DNA of 64,000 bases from Edaphocola aurantiacus (GCF_019797745.1 NZ_VOSI01000002.1:496001-560000); one strand, 5' to 3'. Counted from the first letter of the stretch, positions 51,923 through 61,026 are shown. Numbers and translations: made by a program. Notes: generated from the letters alone by a model not told the origin.

Positions 51923-52912
51923 TTAGATAGCCCATTTCACATAGGTAGCACCCCATGTAAAACCACCACCAAAAGCAGCTAGGATAATATTATCACCTTT
52001 ATTCAGTTGGCTTTCATACTCCCACAGACACAATGGTAGTGTACCGTTAGTTGTATTACCGTAACGCATAATGTTCAGCATTACCCTGTCTTCCGGAACG
52101 TTCATACGACTCGCAGTTGCATCGATAATACGTTTATTGGCCTGGTGTGGTACCAGCCATGCCACGTCCTCGCCAGACAGGTTATTACGGTCCATGATCT
52201 GAGCAGCAACGTCAGCCATATTCGTTACCGCAAATTTAAATACTGTCTGACCTTCCTGGTATACAAAGTGTTCTTTATTGGCTACAGTTTCCATAGTAGC
52301 TGGTCTTCTCGAGCCACCAGCTTTCTGATGCAGATGTACCCAGCCATTACCATCACTTTTCAGGATTGAGTCGATGATACCGTTACCGGAATCATCAGCT
52401 TCCAGTAATACCGCACCGGCGCCGTCACCGAAGATAATGCAGGTAGCACGATCTTCATAGTTCATGATAGAACTCATTTTATCGCCACCTACTACGATTA
52501 CTTTCTTACATCTGCCGTTTTCGATGAATTGTGCACCGGTATTTAAGGCATACATAAAACCACTACAGGCAGCATTAACATCAAAGCCAAAGGAATTGGT
52601 CAGACCGCAACCAGCTGCAATCAGGTTAGCTGTAGCCGGAAACTGCATATCCGGAGTAGTAGTAGCACAGATAATCAGATCAATCTCCGTAGGATCAAGA
52701 TTCTTCTTTTCCAGTATTTGCTTTACCGCTTTAATGCCCATTTCAGAAGTACCCATATCAGCACCTTTCAGAATGCGTCTTTCCAGGATACCCGTGCGAC
52801 TGCGGATCCATTCGTCAGTAGTATCGATCATTGTTTCCAACTCCTGGTTCGTCAGCACATAATCCGGAACATATCCTCCTACTGCAGTAATGGCAGCGTG
52901 TGTTTTACTCAT
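51923..52912 (-). CDS. fabH: 3-oxoacyl-[acyl-carrier-protein] synthase III (KASIII)
   Basis: A 329-residue condensing enzyme that starts fatty-acid synthesis from acyl-CoA and malonyl-ACP. The catalytic triad is present: Cys116 (NAACSGF), His256 (VPHQANKRI) and Asn286 (YGNTTNG). [11 protein letters not shown] is also typical. The loop TTNGT replaces the more common TSAAS but keeps the Asn. It lies downstream of fabG on the same strand (35 bases) and ends at a terminator. Whether it is the main or a secondary KASIII cannot be told. Confidence 0.95.
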   Translation of the reverse strand: MSKTHAAITAVGGYVPDYVLTNQELETMIDTTDEWIRSRTGILERRILKGADMGTSEMGIKAVKQILEKKNLDPTEIDLIICATTTPDMQFPATANLIAAGCGLTNSFGFDVNAACSGFMYALNTGAQFIENGRCKKVIVVGGDKMSSIMNYEDRATCIIFGDGAGAVLLEADDSGNGIIDSILKSDGNGWVHLHQKAGGSRRPATMETVANKEHFVYQEGQTVFKFAVTNMADVAAQIMDRNNLSGEDVAWLVPHQANKRIIDATASRMNVPEDRVMLNIMRYGNTTNGTLPLCLWEYESQLNKGDNIILAAFGGGFTWGATYVKWAI

Positions 52913-52947
52913 TTATAATAATATTAAAAAATAGCGAATTAATTATT

Positions 52948-53700
52948 TTACATGGTCATACCACCACACACATTAATTGTCTGGCCAGTAATATAGCCAC
53001 CCATATCGGAAGCCAGGAACAATGCCGTGTTGGCAATTTCTTCCGGTTTCGCAAAGCGGGTCAGCGGTATTTTCGCCAGCCATTTATCGGCTCCTTCGCC
53101 ACCCTCTTTCAGGTAATGGGTCATATCGGTTTCTACAAAACCTGGAGCAATAGCATTACAACGGATGTTGCGGCTACCCAGCTCAGCAGCGATAGACTTG
53201 GTAAATCCGATAATACCAGCTTTAGAAGCGGCATAAGCGCTCTGTCCGGCATTACCCTGTACACCCACTACAGAACTCATATTGATGATGCTGCCAGAAC
53301 GGGCTTTCATCATCGGGCGTATTACTTGTTTGGTCAGATTAAATACAGATTTAAGATTAGCCTGCATTACTTCGTCCCATTGATCCTCGGTTACACGCAG
53401 CAACAGGTTATCGCGAGATATTCCTGCATTATTTACACAAATATCTATGTTACCGAAATCCTTAACTACTTGGTTTACCAGTTGTTCTGCTTCTGCAAAC
53501 TGTGCGGCATCACTTTTATAAGATTTTACCTGTACTCCCAGAGCAGCAACCTTTAACTCAATTGCTTTTGCTCTTTCTTCAGAAGACAGATATGTAAACG
53601 CAATGTTCGCTCCTTGTTCGGCAAATTTCAGTACAATGGCTTCACCAATGCCTCTGCTGCCGCCGGTGATCAATGCGGTTTTACCTTCTAATAGTTTCAT
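52948..53700 (-). CDS. fabG: 3-oxoacyl-[acyl-carrier-protein] reductase FabG
   Basis: A 250-residue short-chain dehydrogenase that reduces 3-oxoacyl-ACP with NADPH. The nucleotide-binding motif is ITGGSRGIGEA, the active site Ser143 (MSSVVG), Tyr156 and Lys160 (YAASK), with Asn90 in CVNNAGIS. EVDMT-like VETDMT near residue 185 fits FabG. Upstream of fabH and probably cotranscribed. The 304-base region upstream is described as a separate feature. Confidence 0.94.
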   Translation of the reverse strand: MKLLEGKTALITGGSRGIGEAIVLKFAEQGANIAFTYLSSEERAKAIELKVAALGVQVKSYKSDAAQFAEAEQLVNQVVKDFGNIDICVNNAGISRDNLLLRVTEDQWDEVMQANLKSVFNLTKQVIRPMMKARSGSIINMSSVVGVQGNAGQSAYAASKAGIIGFTKSIAAELGSRNIRCNAIAPGFVETDMTHYLKEGGEGADKWLAKIPLTRFAKPEEIANTALFLASDMGGYITGQTINVCGGMTM

Positions 53701-54004
53701 TAGCAGTAATTTTGTAGATTTTTTTGATCAATAATTCTTAAACATTTCCGCTTTTTGTCAAAAGCGAACGCTAAGGTACATCATATTCCTATTATTCAAA
53801 TAAAAAAGCACAAAATTATGATGTTCCAAGGCGCTTGAACGGCCTTTAAAACCTTGTCTGGAACACATATAGACAATTTCTATTATTTTTTATTGTTTAG
53901 TGTAATATATAAATTATGTCTATGATCGGAACATTATTTTTATCAAATAGTTTTGGTTTTAGGAAAAGAATTTAAGTAAATTTGTTTAACCTAAATGATA
54001 CGAT
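53701..54004. other. Divergent intergenic region between fabG and the TPR protein
   Basis: The region holds a hairpin-capable inverted repeat CGCTTTT-TGTC-AAAAGCG (53749-53766), close to fabG and possibly its operator. It also holds a longer interrupted inverted repeat TGTTCCAAGG / CCTTG-TCT-GGAACA (arms 53822-53831 and 53852-53865). The promoter of the rightward gene is at 53952-53984. I see no small ORF or RNA gene. Confidence 0.5.
53952..53984 (+). promoter_or_regulatory. Promoter of the TPR protein gene
   Basis: TTTG (53952-53955), 21 bases, TAAATTTG (53977-53984): a perfect Bacteroidota promoter, about 20 bases upstream of the ATG. Confidence 0.7.
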
Positions 54005-55432
54005 ATGTTTGACGATGAATGGAATGATGATGACGATTTTGCCGGAAGTATAGAGGAGCTGTTGAAAGAATACGAATCTATAAAAAAAGGTGAAAGTGTC
54101 AGATTCTGGAACGAGCAGGAATTTGAATTGGTCATAGACTATTTCTATCAAAATAACCAGGAGGCTGAGGCGCTGATTGCTTGCGAGATTGCCCTGGTCC
54201 ACCACCCTTTCTCTTCAGAATTTTATATACTTAAAGCAGAACTGCTTTTTCAATCACAGAAATACCGGCAGGCAATAAGCGTGCTGGACGAATTGGAAGC
54301 AAAAGACCAGCCTATATTAGAGGCAGTAATCCTGCGTTCTGATATCCTGGTTGCGCAACTTAAATATGATCAGGCAGCCATGTTCCTGGAGCAGATGTCG
54401 TTACAGTTTTCCGGAAAGGAAAAAATTGAGATCATGCTTGAGCTGGCGGAAGTATATGATGAATGTGAGCAACTGGATGCTGTGTTTGATATCCTCAAGG
54501 CTATTTTGCAGATCGATCCTTCAAATGACGAGGCACTGCATAAAATATGCTACTGGGCAGACTTTGCCGAGAAGCAGGAGGAAAGTATTGCCCTGCATCA
54601 GAAGTTGATTGATGATGCTCCTTATAATGCGCTTGCCTGGTTCAACCTGGGCTCGGCATATCAGGGACTAAAACTTTATGAAAAAGCTATTGATGCATAC
54701 GAATATTGTGTAGCCATCGATGATAAGTTTGAATTTGCTTATCGCAATATGGCTGATGCATATATGCGCCTGAAGTGGTATGATAAGGCTATCGAGTCTC
54801 TGGAGAAAAATCTGGAACTGGGCAAGCCCGAAGATGTCATTTTTGAGGCTATCGGTCACTGTTTTGAAAAGAAGAAAAACTATCCCAAGGCCAGGCACTA
54901 TTACCTGGAGGCAACCCGTCTTAACCCGACGGATGATGGTATATACTTCAAGATAGGACAAACCTATGCCCTGGAGCAGCAATGGGAAAAAGCCCTGAAG
55001 CAATTTGCGAAAGCCTATGAACTGAATAAAGAAAACGTTACCTATTGCCTGGCTTTAGGAAATTGTTTACTGGCGCTGAACGAAGGTGTAGAAGCCATTT
55101 CATGCTTCCTTACTGCAGTAAAATTAAAAACCAATTTTAAGAAAAGCTGGTTAGCCTTGATTCGTTGTTTATACCTGTTCGGCTTCTATGAAGAAGCATT
55201 GGAGCAGCTAATCGAGTCCCGCAATTTCTGTGAGCAATCGGCAGATTTCCTTTACTATCACTCTGTGATCCTGTTTGCACAAGGCAAAACCAAAGATGCA
55301 ATGCTGAAACTGGAAGATGCTTTGGAAGAAGCGCCACGCAAGCTTAAAATTGTAGAAGAACTGAACGCTGATATTATGCACCGTAAGGCAGTTATAGACC
55401 TGGTGGCTAAGTATAAAAAATCTGGTAAATAA
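54005..55432 (+). CDS. Tetratricopeptide repeat protein
   Basis: A 475-residue cytoplasmic protein made almost entirely of TPR helix pairs; clear units are ALAWFNLGSAYQGLKLYEKA, FAYRNMADAYMRLKWYDKAI, GIYFKIGQTYALEQQWEKAL and YCLALGNCLLALNEGVEAIS. The N-terminus is acidic (MFDDEWNDDDDFAGS). No signal or membrane segment is visible. It probably scaffolds a protein complex; partners are unknown. A matching promoter and a terminator make it a single-gene transcript. Confidence 0.9.
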   Translation: MFDDEWNDDDDFAGSIEELLKEYESIKKGESVRFWNEQEFELVIDYFYQNNQEAEALIACEIALVHHPFSSEFYILKAELLFQSQKYRQAISVLDELEAKDQPILEAVILRSDILVAQLKYDQAAMFLEQMSLQFSGKEKIEIMLELAEVYDECEQLDAVFDILKAILQIDPSNDEALHKICYWADFAEKQEESIALHQKLIDDAPYNALAWFNLGSAYQGLKLYEKAIDAYEYCVAIDDKFEFAYRNMADAYMRLKWYDKAIESLEKNLELGKPEDVIFEAIGHCFEKKKNYPKARHYYLEATRLNPTDDGIYFKIGQTYALEQQWEKALKQFAKAYELNKENVTYCLALGNCLLALNEGVEAISCFLTAVKLKTNFKKSWLALIRCLYLFGFYEEALEQLIESRNFCEQSADFLYYHSVILFAQGKTKDAMLKLEDALEEAPRKLKIVEELNADIMHRKAVIDLVAKYKKSGK

Positions 55433-55460
55433 AGATTCCGCTTATATCTAATCTGATTAT

Positions 55461-55490
55461 AAAAGCCGCTACAACAATGTAGCGGCTTTT
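55461..55490 (+). terminator. Terminator of the TPR gene
   Basis: AAAAGCCGCTACA pairs with TGTAGCGGCTTTT around ACAA. The same stem recurs after rtcB at 61025-61052. Confidence 0.85.
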
Positions 55491-55506
55491 ATACTTCTGT
55501 CAAAGT

Positions 55507-55543
55507 AAAGAGGTCGCCGGCTGTTAAAGCCGGCGACCTCTTT
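55507..55543. terminator. Terminator of the Nfu gene (palindromic)
   Basis: AAAGAGGTCGCCGGC pairs perfectly with GCCGGCGACCTCTTT; it lies just past the minus-strand stop at 55564. Confidence 0.85.
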
Positions 55544-55563
55544 AAAATATATAATGAATGAGT

Positions 55564-56160
55564 TTAGTCGTTTTCTGCAATTACCTCTTTTACTTCTGGG
55601 ATCATGCGCTTCATCATACCTTCAATACCTGATTTCAGTGTAATCATAGAAGAAGGGCAACCGGAGCAAGAACCTTGCAGAGCCAGTTTTACAATACCAT
55701 CATCATAACCGATAAAGCTGATAGCACCACCGTCCATCTCTACAGCAGGTTTAACGTAATTCTCCAGCATTTCCTTAATGCGTTTTACCACATCAGTATC
55801 ATCGCCGCTGATTACGTTACCATCATTTTGTTTTTCTGGGATCAGCTCCTCGATAATAACTTCTTTACCCTCTTCCAAGTATGTTTTCAAGAACTGACGG
55901 ATGGTAGGGATTACCTCTGTCCACTCAGTTTCCGGAGTTTTGGTTAATGTCACAAAATTGCTGGCGATAAACACACCTCTTACAAATGGGAAGGAAAATA
56001 ATTCCTGAGCAAGTGGAGAAGGTTTCGCATCTTTTTCTTCCGGGAAATCGATACTGCGCCCTGGATACAAAAGTTTGTTGGCAACAAACTTCATTGTTTC
56101 CGGATTAGGAGTCATTTCAGTATAAATACTGACAATTGTATGGCCAGCTGCGTTCAACAT
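55564..56160 (-). CDS. Nfu/NifU family iron-sulfur cluster scaffold protein
   Basis: A 198-residue protein. The N-terminal Nfu_N domain (TEMTPNPETMKFVANKLLYP, RGVFIASNFVTLTK) and C-terminal NifU domain (VKPAVEMDGGAISFIGYD, LQGSCSGCPSSMITL) are in the order of NfuA/NFU1-type carriers. The CSGCPSS pair of cysteines holds the cluster. It delivers Fe-S clusters to target enzymes. The frame extends to 56211, but MLNAAGHTIVSIY (56160) is the natural start; a TACTTTTG -7 element (complement of 56190-56197) supports it. Confidence 0.9.
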   Translation of the reverse strand: MLNAAGHTIVSIYTEMTPNPETMKFVANKLLYPGRSIDFPEEKDAKPSPLAQELFSFPFVRGVFIASNFVTLTKTPETEWTEVIPTIRQFLKTYLEEGKEVIIEELIPEKQNDGNVISGDDTDVVKRIKEMLENYVKPAVEMDGGAISFIGYDDGIVKLALQGSCSGCPSSMITLKSGIEGMMKRMIPEVKEVIAEND

Positions 56161-56269
56161 GATTATGTTTTTTTTGTATATGAGTATGGCAAAAGTACAA
56201 AAAAATACCAATGGAGATTTATAATAATCTCAATGGCACTAAAGAGAAAATTGATACTATAGCATGCTC

Positions 56270-56737
56270 TTATGCTCTGTTATCGGGACTGAAGATCTGT
56301 TCCAGCCTCTTTTTACGGTAAGTAAAGATATTCTGTACCTTTTTATGGACAAATAATTCACCTGCAATCCATCCCAGGAAGGATTTGCCAATGTCATAAT
56401 GCAGAATATCGGTCATGAGCACACCTCCATCCTGTTCTTCAAAATGATGTTCATGATGCCACATCTTATAAGGGCCGCTTTTCTGGTTGTCCACAAAGAA
56501 ACGATGCTCTTGTATATGAGTGATCTCCGTACACCAGCGCATAGGAATATGAGCAAAAGGCCGGATAACGTAAAGGATGATAAGCCCCTGGTACATTTTA
56601 TCCGGTATCGGAGAGATGATCTCAAATGTCATATCTTCTGGTGTAATATCCTGCAGATTAGCCGGAGTTGCAAAATAGTTCCAAGCCTTATCTAGTGATA
56701 TGGGCAACCATTGCTTATGTATAAGTGTTCGAATCAA
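56270..56737 (-). CDS. SRPBCC (START-like) family protein
   Basis: A 155-residue cytosolic protein of the SRPBCC/polyketide-cyclase fold. It begins with HKQWLPISLDKAWNYFATPANLQDITPEDMTF-type strands and ends with the long C-terminal helix (FLGWIAGELFVHKKVQNIF). Members of this subgroup are often called cell-division or coenzyme Q-binding proteins, without proof for this type. It shares the strand of the beta-helix protein, but a terminator separates them. Confidence 0.85.
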   Translation of the reverse strand: MIRTLIHKQWLPISLDKAWNYFATPANLQDITPEDMTFEIISPIPDKMYQGLIILYVIRPFAHIPMRWCTEITHIQEHRFFVDNQKSGPYKMWHHEHHFEEQDGGVLMTDILHYDIGKSFLGWIAGELFVHKKVQNIFTYRKKRLEQIFSPDNRA

Positions 56738-56784
56738 TTGAAGTACTGCGTTTTAGACATTGTGAAGTTACTGATTTTAACGCA

Positions 56785-56812
56785 AAAAGCCGGCCAGATA
56801 AGGCCGGCTTTT
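56785..56812 (-). terminator. Terminator of the beta-helix protein gene
   Basis: AAAAGCCGGCC pairs with GGCCGGCTTTT, 20 bases past the minus-strand stop at 56832. Confidence 0.85.
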
Positions 56813-56831
56813 CTAAGGCGCAGGTATGCAT

Positions 56832-59177
56832 TTAATTTACTTTAACCCATGCAGTAGCAAGATTATTGGTATTGATACCTTTAAGAATGTTGGTCGTACC
56901 CTCTGCTGCATCAAACCAGATATACTCCTCACCAATGTAGTTCGGTAGTCTTTCCGGTTCAATGGTATTCTTTTTGAATTTAGCATCAGGAATGCCCGTG
57001 TAAGTAATCCCATCCCCGATATGTATACCACTACGTACTGTAATAGCATTGTCGACAATCGCATTGTACCATCTGAAGGTAGGTGTAGCCGTATTAGTTG
57101 TTTCTTTTTTTACGGTAACATTCTCCAGGGTAATCGAAGTGTAACCGTAGCCAAAGCTGGAACCAAATACTGTTGCCGTTTCATCACCAGTAAGGTAGAT
57201 GGTGCTGTTTTTAAGGATGATCTCATTGGTAAACATACTTGGATTGTTGTTATAAGTACCCACAAGACCTACCGGAGAGAATTGAGCATCGTACCCATCA
57301 CTACCCCGGTCATTACTCAGGTAAACGGTACTACCTTCAAACAATACTTTCGGATAAGCTCCGTTTGGCGGACTGCCATAAAAGCCATTGAAGTGATAGG
57401 TGCCGTTTTTGAAAGTACAGTTAAGATAGTTCAGTTCTGCAATCGAACTGGAGCCAATAAAGGCAACGGCTGTGTTGTCAAATGTACATCCACTGAAAGT
57501 AATCGTAGAAAGGTCTCCGGCGAGGCACTGCAGTATGTAATTCTTAAAAGTGTTATTACGAATAGCCGTGCTGGCACTTTGGAAATATGCCTTTGTTCTG
57601 ATTTTGTTTTCAAAAATATTATCCGCTATCCCCGGACCAAAATTTGAATAGTTGAAGTTGCAATTCAGAAATGTATTTTGTTTCATATTTGAGGTGAATG
57701 TAAAATCCAGTCTCCCATTTTCAACATGGTTATTGCTAAAGTTCATTTCCTTTGGAAACGCCATGGCAATAAAATTGCTGAAGTAGTTATTTGTAGTATT
57801 TACTTTACGTGCCGCATATATGACATCCTGGTTAAAGGAAATAGCCCATGTCATTTTCTCAAATTGGTTATTATGGATTTGCACCATATTAGCATCTGCA
57901 ATAAAAATAGCAGTAGTTAAATTGTACAAGCGATTATTTGTAATAGTGGTATTATAAGAACCGGCCACTATCCCTACTTGATGTTCCCCGATATCGCAAT
58001 TGTTAACTGTTAAGTCCAGGCAGAAACTACCACCGAAATTGATCTGGTATCCGGGGCCAAACACATTGACTTCTTTTCCTTCTCTCCAGCCCAATCCGTT
58101 ATTATACAACTTGCAGGATTCAATGAGTGTATGATTTGTACCACCGCTGATGCCGCCCAGATAATTATCAACCAACTCACAGTTTTTTACAGTGAAATGG
58201 GAACATGGGTCAAAAGCAATCTGAAAATTAAAATATACATTCGCATCATTGCTGGCATAATTATAGGTTACAATGCGCAGGTATTGGGCATTAACCGGAC
58301 GTTTAATTTCCTCCAGTACCTGGTTTGTTTCTTTAGCAATTAATTGTTGAATGGAATCATACCAGAAGAGTTCTGTTTGAGCTTTGTAGAAGTCTGCATC
58401 TAAAGAATTGCCAATTGCTTTTGTAAGACTCAGAATATGTTGCTCCTCAGAAATGTCAGATAAGGTAAGCAAATTGGTTTTATAAGTATTGTTAAGATCG
58501 ACTGGCACGTAATTCAGGTTGTCAGTACCTTCAGTGAGTAAATCGCCTTTACTGAATACTGGGTTCCAGCTTTCATAACTGACCGGTGTATTGCCAATAA
58601 TAATGGCATCTCTCATAAATCCCCTGATGGTTGTATTTTCTACGGTACAGTGACGGGAACCGTGATCAAAGATGATACCAGAACTAATACTTTCATAGAC
58701 CTCACCGGATACAAATGATCTCTGGTAAACATCACCGAGAATTTCTCCACCAATAATTTTGGCATTATTGGCTCGATAGAATCCAAAGGCAAAACCATAG
58801 AATTTATATACAGGGTTACCCGAATTATCATAAGGACTGCGATTCACACTGTCATACATCATTTCAATACGGCAACCCGATAAATCAAATGTCGTATTGG
58901 AAGGAATGGCTACGCAGGTATTGTTTTCTCGTGCAGCCTGAAGGCCCTGTGGTCGGTTCAAAAAAGTAAACGTGTATACGCCCTTGGGCAATTTTACAAT
59001 AGATGCATTTAATGTATTCACGGCATAGTCAAGAGCAGCGTTGATTCCGTCAACATTGTTTTTCGCGATAGCGTAATCGCTGGTGGTGTAAGGTTTCTGC
59101 GGTACCCAGTCTTTAGTAATATTGAACGCATCCAGTTCAATAAGATAGGTGGCCGGATTTTCTGATGGTGTTGGCAT
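56832..59177 (-). CDS. Large right-handed parallel beta-helix repeat protein
   Basis: A 781-residue protein. The N-terminal segment (AIAKNNVDGINAALDYAVNT, then IVKLPKGVYTF) is the usual capping motif of the pectate-lyase-3/GH28-related fold. From about residue 100 to the end there are repeated short strands with conserved N/T/I spacing (for example IESCKLYNNGLGWRE, NTTITNNRLYN, MVQIHNNQFEKM, NYLNCTFKNGTY), typical of stacked beta-helix coils with asparagine ladders. No signal peptide, catalytic dyad or T9SS sorting domain is evident. It could be a surface or tailspike-like adhesin or an inactive polysaccharide-binding protein. Divergent from rtcB, sharing a 433-base control region. Confidence 0.8.
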   Translation of the reverse strand: MPTPSENPATYLIELDAFNITKDWVPQKPYTTSDYAIAKNNVDGINAALDYAVNTLNASIVKLPKGVYTFTFLNRPQGLQAARENNTCVAIPSNTTFDLSGCRIEMMYDSVNRSPYDNSGNPVYKFYGFAFGFYRANNAKIIGGEILGDVYQRSFVSGEVYESISSGIIFDHGSRHCTVENTTIRGFMRDAIIIGNTPVSYESWNPVFSKGDLLTEGTDNLNYVPVDLNNTYKTNLLTLSDISEEQHILSLTKAIGNSLDADFYKAQTELFWYDSIQQLIAKETNQVLEEIKRPVNAQYLRIVTYNYASNDANVYFNFQIAFDPCSHFTVKNCELVDNYLGGISGGTNHTLIESCKLYNNGLGWREGKEVNVFGPGYQINFGGSFCLDLTVNNCDIGEHQVGIVAGSYNTTITNNRLYNLTTAIFIADANMVQIHNNQFEKMTWAISFNQDVIYAARKVNTTNNYFSNFIAMAFPKEMNFSNNHVENGRLDFTFTSNMKQNTFLNCNFNYSNFGPGIADNIFENKIRTKAYFQSASTAIRNNTFKNYILQCLAGDLSTITFSGCTFDNTAVAFIGSSSIAELNYLNCTFKNGTYHFNGFYGSPPNGAYPKVLFEGSTVYLSNDRGSDGYDAQFSPVGLVGTYNNNPSMFTNEIILKNSTIYLTGDETATVFGSSFGYGYTSITLENVTVKKETTNTATPTFRWYNAIVDNAITVRSGIHIGDGITYTGIPDAKFKKNTIEPERLPNYIGEEYIWFDAAEGTTNILKGINTNNLATAWVKVN

Positions 59178-59220
59178 TTTAAATGGTGTTTAGGGTTAAT
59201 AAAACGACACATAAAAGAAC

Positions 59221-59231
59221 ATACAGTACAG
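59221..59231 (-). promoter_or_regulatory. CTGTACTGTAT element, copy A
   Basis: Reads ATACAGTACAG on the plus strand; exact inverted copy of the elements at 59290 and 59456. With one flanking base pair each side it shares TCCTGTACTGTAT with copy C. Confidence 0.55.
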
Positions 59232-59289
59232 GAGCATGATGATGATATGGCTGTGATACAGAGATGCACGCGACCCTGGATTAGTTACG

Positions 59290-59300
59290 CTGTACTGTAT
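59290..59300 (+). promoter_or_regulatory. CTGTACTGTAT element, copy B
   Basis: Exact copy; 58 bases after copy A, forming an 11-base inverted repeat with it. Confidence 0.55.
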
Positions 59301-59393
59301 ATCCTAAAATATGTGTCTGAAGCAAAGAAAGGGCGGGACTACGTCATGCCATGTCATCTCTTAAAACTTTTTTTACTACCTATTGATTTTTTA

Positions 59394-59413
59394 CTGCGCA
59401 GTGTATTTGCGCA
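59394..59413 (+). promoter_or_regulatory. Composite palindrome site 1 upstream of rtcB
   Basis: CTGCGCAG, five bases, TTGCGCA. Both parts are palindromic (ACTGCGCAGT and TTGCGCAA), with centres 13 bases apart. Confidence 0.55.
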
Positions 59414-59455
59414 ATATCTGATCAAGAATATTTATTTTTAAATTTATAACCTTTC

Positions 59456-59466
59456 CTGTACTGTAT
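59456..59466 (+). promoter_or_regulatory. CTGTACTGTAT element, copy C
   Basis: Exact direct copy of the element at 59290-59300, located between the two composite palindromes. Confidence 0.55.
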
Positions 59467-59496
59467 TTTACCGATTTCTTATTTATAGAATATTGT

Positions 59497-59516
59497 CTGC
59501 GCAGAATCATTGCGTA
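59497..59516 (+). promoter_or_regulatory. Composite palindrome site 2 upstream of rtcB
   Basis: CTGCGCAG, five bases, TTGCGTA: identical architecture to site 1, starting 103 bases further downstream and ending 11 bases before the possible -7 element at 59527-59534. Confidence 0.55.
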
Positions 59517-59610
59517 GTGGAATGTGCATCTTTGCATTATACAAAGCGAAAACAATAAAGCACTTTTCGGATAATAACCGTACCCTAAAACAATTTAAAA
59601 ACGAAAAAAC

Positions 59611-61026
59611 ATGAACAGAATAAATGGAAATGACCTTATTGAATTAGGATACCAGCAAAATGCCATATTGGGTGTTGCCCTGAAAATAAATAAGAAAAGA
59701 GTAGGCTTTACCCGAGATCAGATGATGCAAAAGTATAAAGAGGTACTGGAGCATCCGGAACAATTTGTTGCGGACCCACTCTTTGCCAGGCTTGCTGCAT
59801 TGATCATAAAAGGAGTGGAAGAGGAAACACATATCATCCCTTTAAGAACGGCTGCACTGCCATATGTAACTTATGGTGCAGAAAATATCGAAGAGGGTGC
59901 ACTGAAACAGATGGATACCGCGATGAAACTTCCGGTAGCGGTGGCTGGTGCTTTAATGCCTGATGCCCACCAGGGATATGGCCTACCTATAGGAGGTGTA
60001 TTAGCTACAAAAAATGCAGTCATTCCTTACGGAGTGGGCGTAGATATTGGTTGTCGTATGGCCTTGTCTGTATATGACCTGCCGGAGTCTTACTATATTC
60101 AGCACCATGATTTGTTGCAGGGTATATTGACAAAAGAATCCATGTTCGGCGCAGGAAGAGGATTTACCGGTTCCTACAGATCTGAGCATGCGGTATTGGA
60201 TAATACTTTGTTTAAAGAGCATCAGTTTATCCAATCGCTGAAAGATAAGGCCTGGGCTCAGTTAGGGACTTCCGGCGGTGGTAATCACTTTGTCGAATTC
60301 GGGATTATCCGTTTCGAAGAAGAGGATACAGTTTTGAATATTCCGAAAGGCAATTACCTGGCTTTATTGACCCATTCCGGTTCCCGGGGCCTTGGCGCAA
60401 CAATTGCTGGACATTATACCCGATTAGCGAAAGAACTGTGTACACTGCCATATGAAGCACAGCACCTGGCTTACCTTGACCTGTCTTCAGAAGCGGGACA
60501 AGAGTACTGGCTGGCAATGAACCTGGCCGGAGATTATGCCTCCGCCTGTCATGAGATCATTCATCATAAAATAGCCCGTGCTCTGGGTGCAGAAGTACTG
60601 GCCCGCGTAGAGAACCATCATAACTTCGCCTGGAAAGAGCAATGGAACGGAGAGGAAGTAATCGTACATCGTAAAGGGGCCACACCTGCCGGTAAAGGGG
60701 TAATGGGTATAATTCCGGGATCAATGACTGCACCGGGATTCCTGGTAAGAGGTAAGGGCGTTGCAGCTGCGATTAACTCTGCCGCGCATGGTGCCGGACG
60801 ATTAATGAGCCGTACACAGGCTATAAAGACGCTGGACAATACTGCCATTGCGGAGGTACTGCAACAGCATAAGGTAACCCTGATCGGGGGTGGAAAAGAT
60901 GAAGCGCCGATGGCTTATAAAAACATTCATGCGGTGATGCATGCACAGTCGGATCTTGTAGATATTGTGGCCACATTCGAACCTAAAATGGTACGTATGG
61001 CAGATGATGGAAGTAAAGAAGATTAA
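59611..61026 (+). CDS. rtcB: RNA-splicing ligase RtcB (first copy)
   Basis: A 471-residue RtcB, which joins RNA 2',3'-cyclic phosphate and 5'-OH ends using GTP and manganese. The catalytic residues are present: GVDIGCRM (Asp145, Cys148), SGGGNHFVEF (Asn225, His226), HSGSRGLG (His255), NHHNFAWKE (near 336) and the guanylated His393 in INSAAHGAGRLMSR. PDAHQGYGLPIGG is also typical. There is no intein. No rtcA, rtcR or archease lies beside it. It starts after a repeat-rich control region and ends at a terminator; a second, non-identical rtcB begins 2 kb downstream on the same strand. Confidence 0.96.
   Translation: MNRINGNDLIELGYQQNAILGVALKINKKRVGFTRDQMMQKYKEVLEHPEQFVADPLFARLAALIIKGVEEETHIIPLRTAALPYVTYGAENIEEGALKQMDTAMKLPVAVAGALMPDAHQGYGLPIGGVLATKNAVIPYGVGVDIGCRMALSVYDLPESYYIQHHDLLQGILTKESMFGAGRGFTGSYRSEHAVLDNTLFKEHQFIQSLKDKAWAQLGTSGGGNHFVEFGIIRFEEEDTVLNIPKGNYLALLTHSGSRGLGATIAGHYTRLAKELCTLPYEAQHLAYLDLSSEAGQEYWLAMNLAGDYASACHEIIHHKIARALGAEVLARVENHHNFAWKEQWNGEEVIVHRKGATPAGKGVMGIIPGSMTAPGFLVRGKGVAAAINSAAHGAGRLMSRTQAIKTLDNTAIAEVLQQHKVTLIGGGKDEAPMAYKNIHAVMHAQSDLVDIVATFEPKMVRMADDGSKED

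Larger units (their letters stand above)
59178..59610. other. Repeat-rich control region between the beta-helix gene and rtcB
   Basis: 433 bases without a gene. Two motif families are seen directly: CTGTACTGTAT three times (59221-59231 inverted, 59290-59300, 59456-59466), and CTGCGCAG-N5-TTGCGYA twice (59394-59413, 59497-59516). A CATCTTTG at 59527-59534 (one mismatch from TAnnTTTG) may be the rtcB -7 element. See the findings. Confidence 0.75.

Noticed and set aside
59520-59540. Sigma-54 promoter for rtcB, as in Proteobacteria
   Set aside because: The GG-to-GC spacing is 13, not 10, and no bacterial enhancer-binding protein gene is near.
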